17,905 bases of DNA, from assembly GCA_027596035.1 (NCBI GenBank), contig JADGJA010000460.1, forward strand, positions 1 through 17,905. Direction: 5' to 3'. Source of the DNA: Thoreauomyces humboldtii. Lineage: Eukaryota; Chytridiomycota; Chytridiomycetes; Spizellomycetales; Powellomycetaceae. Position numbers and translations under genes: made by a program. Position 1 is the first letter of the stretch. Each line of letters opens with the position of its first letter. The notes under the pieces were generated by a model that did not search any database, was not told the origin of the DNA, and saw only the letters and a list, made by a program, of their open reading frames with translations. Below are positions 17,877 to 17,905 of the stretch, one piece after another.

Positions 17877-17905
17877 GTTACTCTCGTGAGTTTCACTCGC
17901 ATACT
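17877..17905. other. Window end just past the Fanzor-like stop codon
   Basis: Only 29 bases remain. The TGA stop overlaps a GTGAGT that would be a good 5' splice site. No guide RNA region or transposon end can be judged. Confidence 0.6.

Noticed and set aside
1..17905. CRISPR arrays, rRNA or tRNA genes
   Set aside because: No regularly spaced repeats and no tRNA- or rRNA-like sequence was noticed. A tRNA covariance search would be needed to exclude a diverged tRNA.

Overview
This window looks like nuclear DNA of a filamentous fungus, most likely a basidiomycete (probably Agaricomycetes; genus not determined). The evidence is dense short spliceosomal introns (55-75 bp, GT-AG, CTNAC/CTGAY-like branch sites), closely spaced genes on both strands, and conserved fungal proteins (Set2, Mdm10). 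All exon models were drawn by eye from splice signals, frame and family motifs, so individual boundaries may be off.

Region 1 (1 to about 3590) is decayed repeat DNA. It holds a telomere-like minisatellite (44-76), two minus-strand gag-like fragments (150-515 and 769-1872, the latter with two in-frame TGA codons), and a plus-strand Ty3-like gag/zinc-knuckle/retropepsin remnant (2248 to about 3590) with frameshifts and no visible reverse transcriptase or integrase.

Region 2 (3729-13404) is host gene space: a peroxisomal (3R)-enoyl-CoA hydratase-2/SCP2 protein ending in AKL (+); MDM10, the ERMES/SAM beta-barrel (-); SET2, the H3K36 methyltransferase with AWS-SET-postSET, WW and SRI domains in 14 exons (+); an unrecognised single-pass membrane protein (-); and a low-complexity Gly/Lys/Glu-rich protein (-). 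MDM10 and SET2 are divergent and share a 347-bp promoter. Two introns in this block are multiples of three and stop-free.

Region 3 (13405-17905) is the most interesting part. A small C2H2/U1-like zinc-finger ORF (13564-13848) is followed by about 960 bp without a gene, containing perfect hairpins and a cluster of TGACTC sites. Then comes a roughly 977-residue, three-exon Fanzor-like gene (14812-17876), the eukaryotic relative of TnpB/Cas12 RNA-guided nucleases. It has a TDG motif, a RuvC-I motif, a Fanzor-style rearranged glutamate, a RuvC-III-like motif and a basic NLS-like cluster. This copy is odd: a G9 homopolymer breaks the frame, the zinc ribbon between RuvC-II and RuvC-III is essentially missing, and the RuvC-III aspartate spacing is unusual. 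It may be a decaying, catalytically altered or co-opted Fanzor. The 3' flank where a guide (omega) RNA and transposon end would lie falls outside the window.
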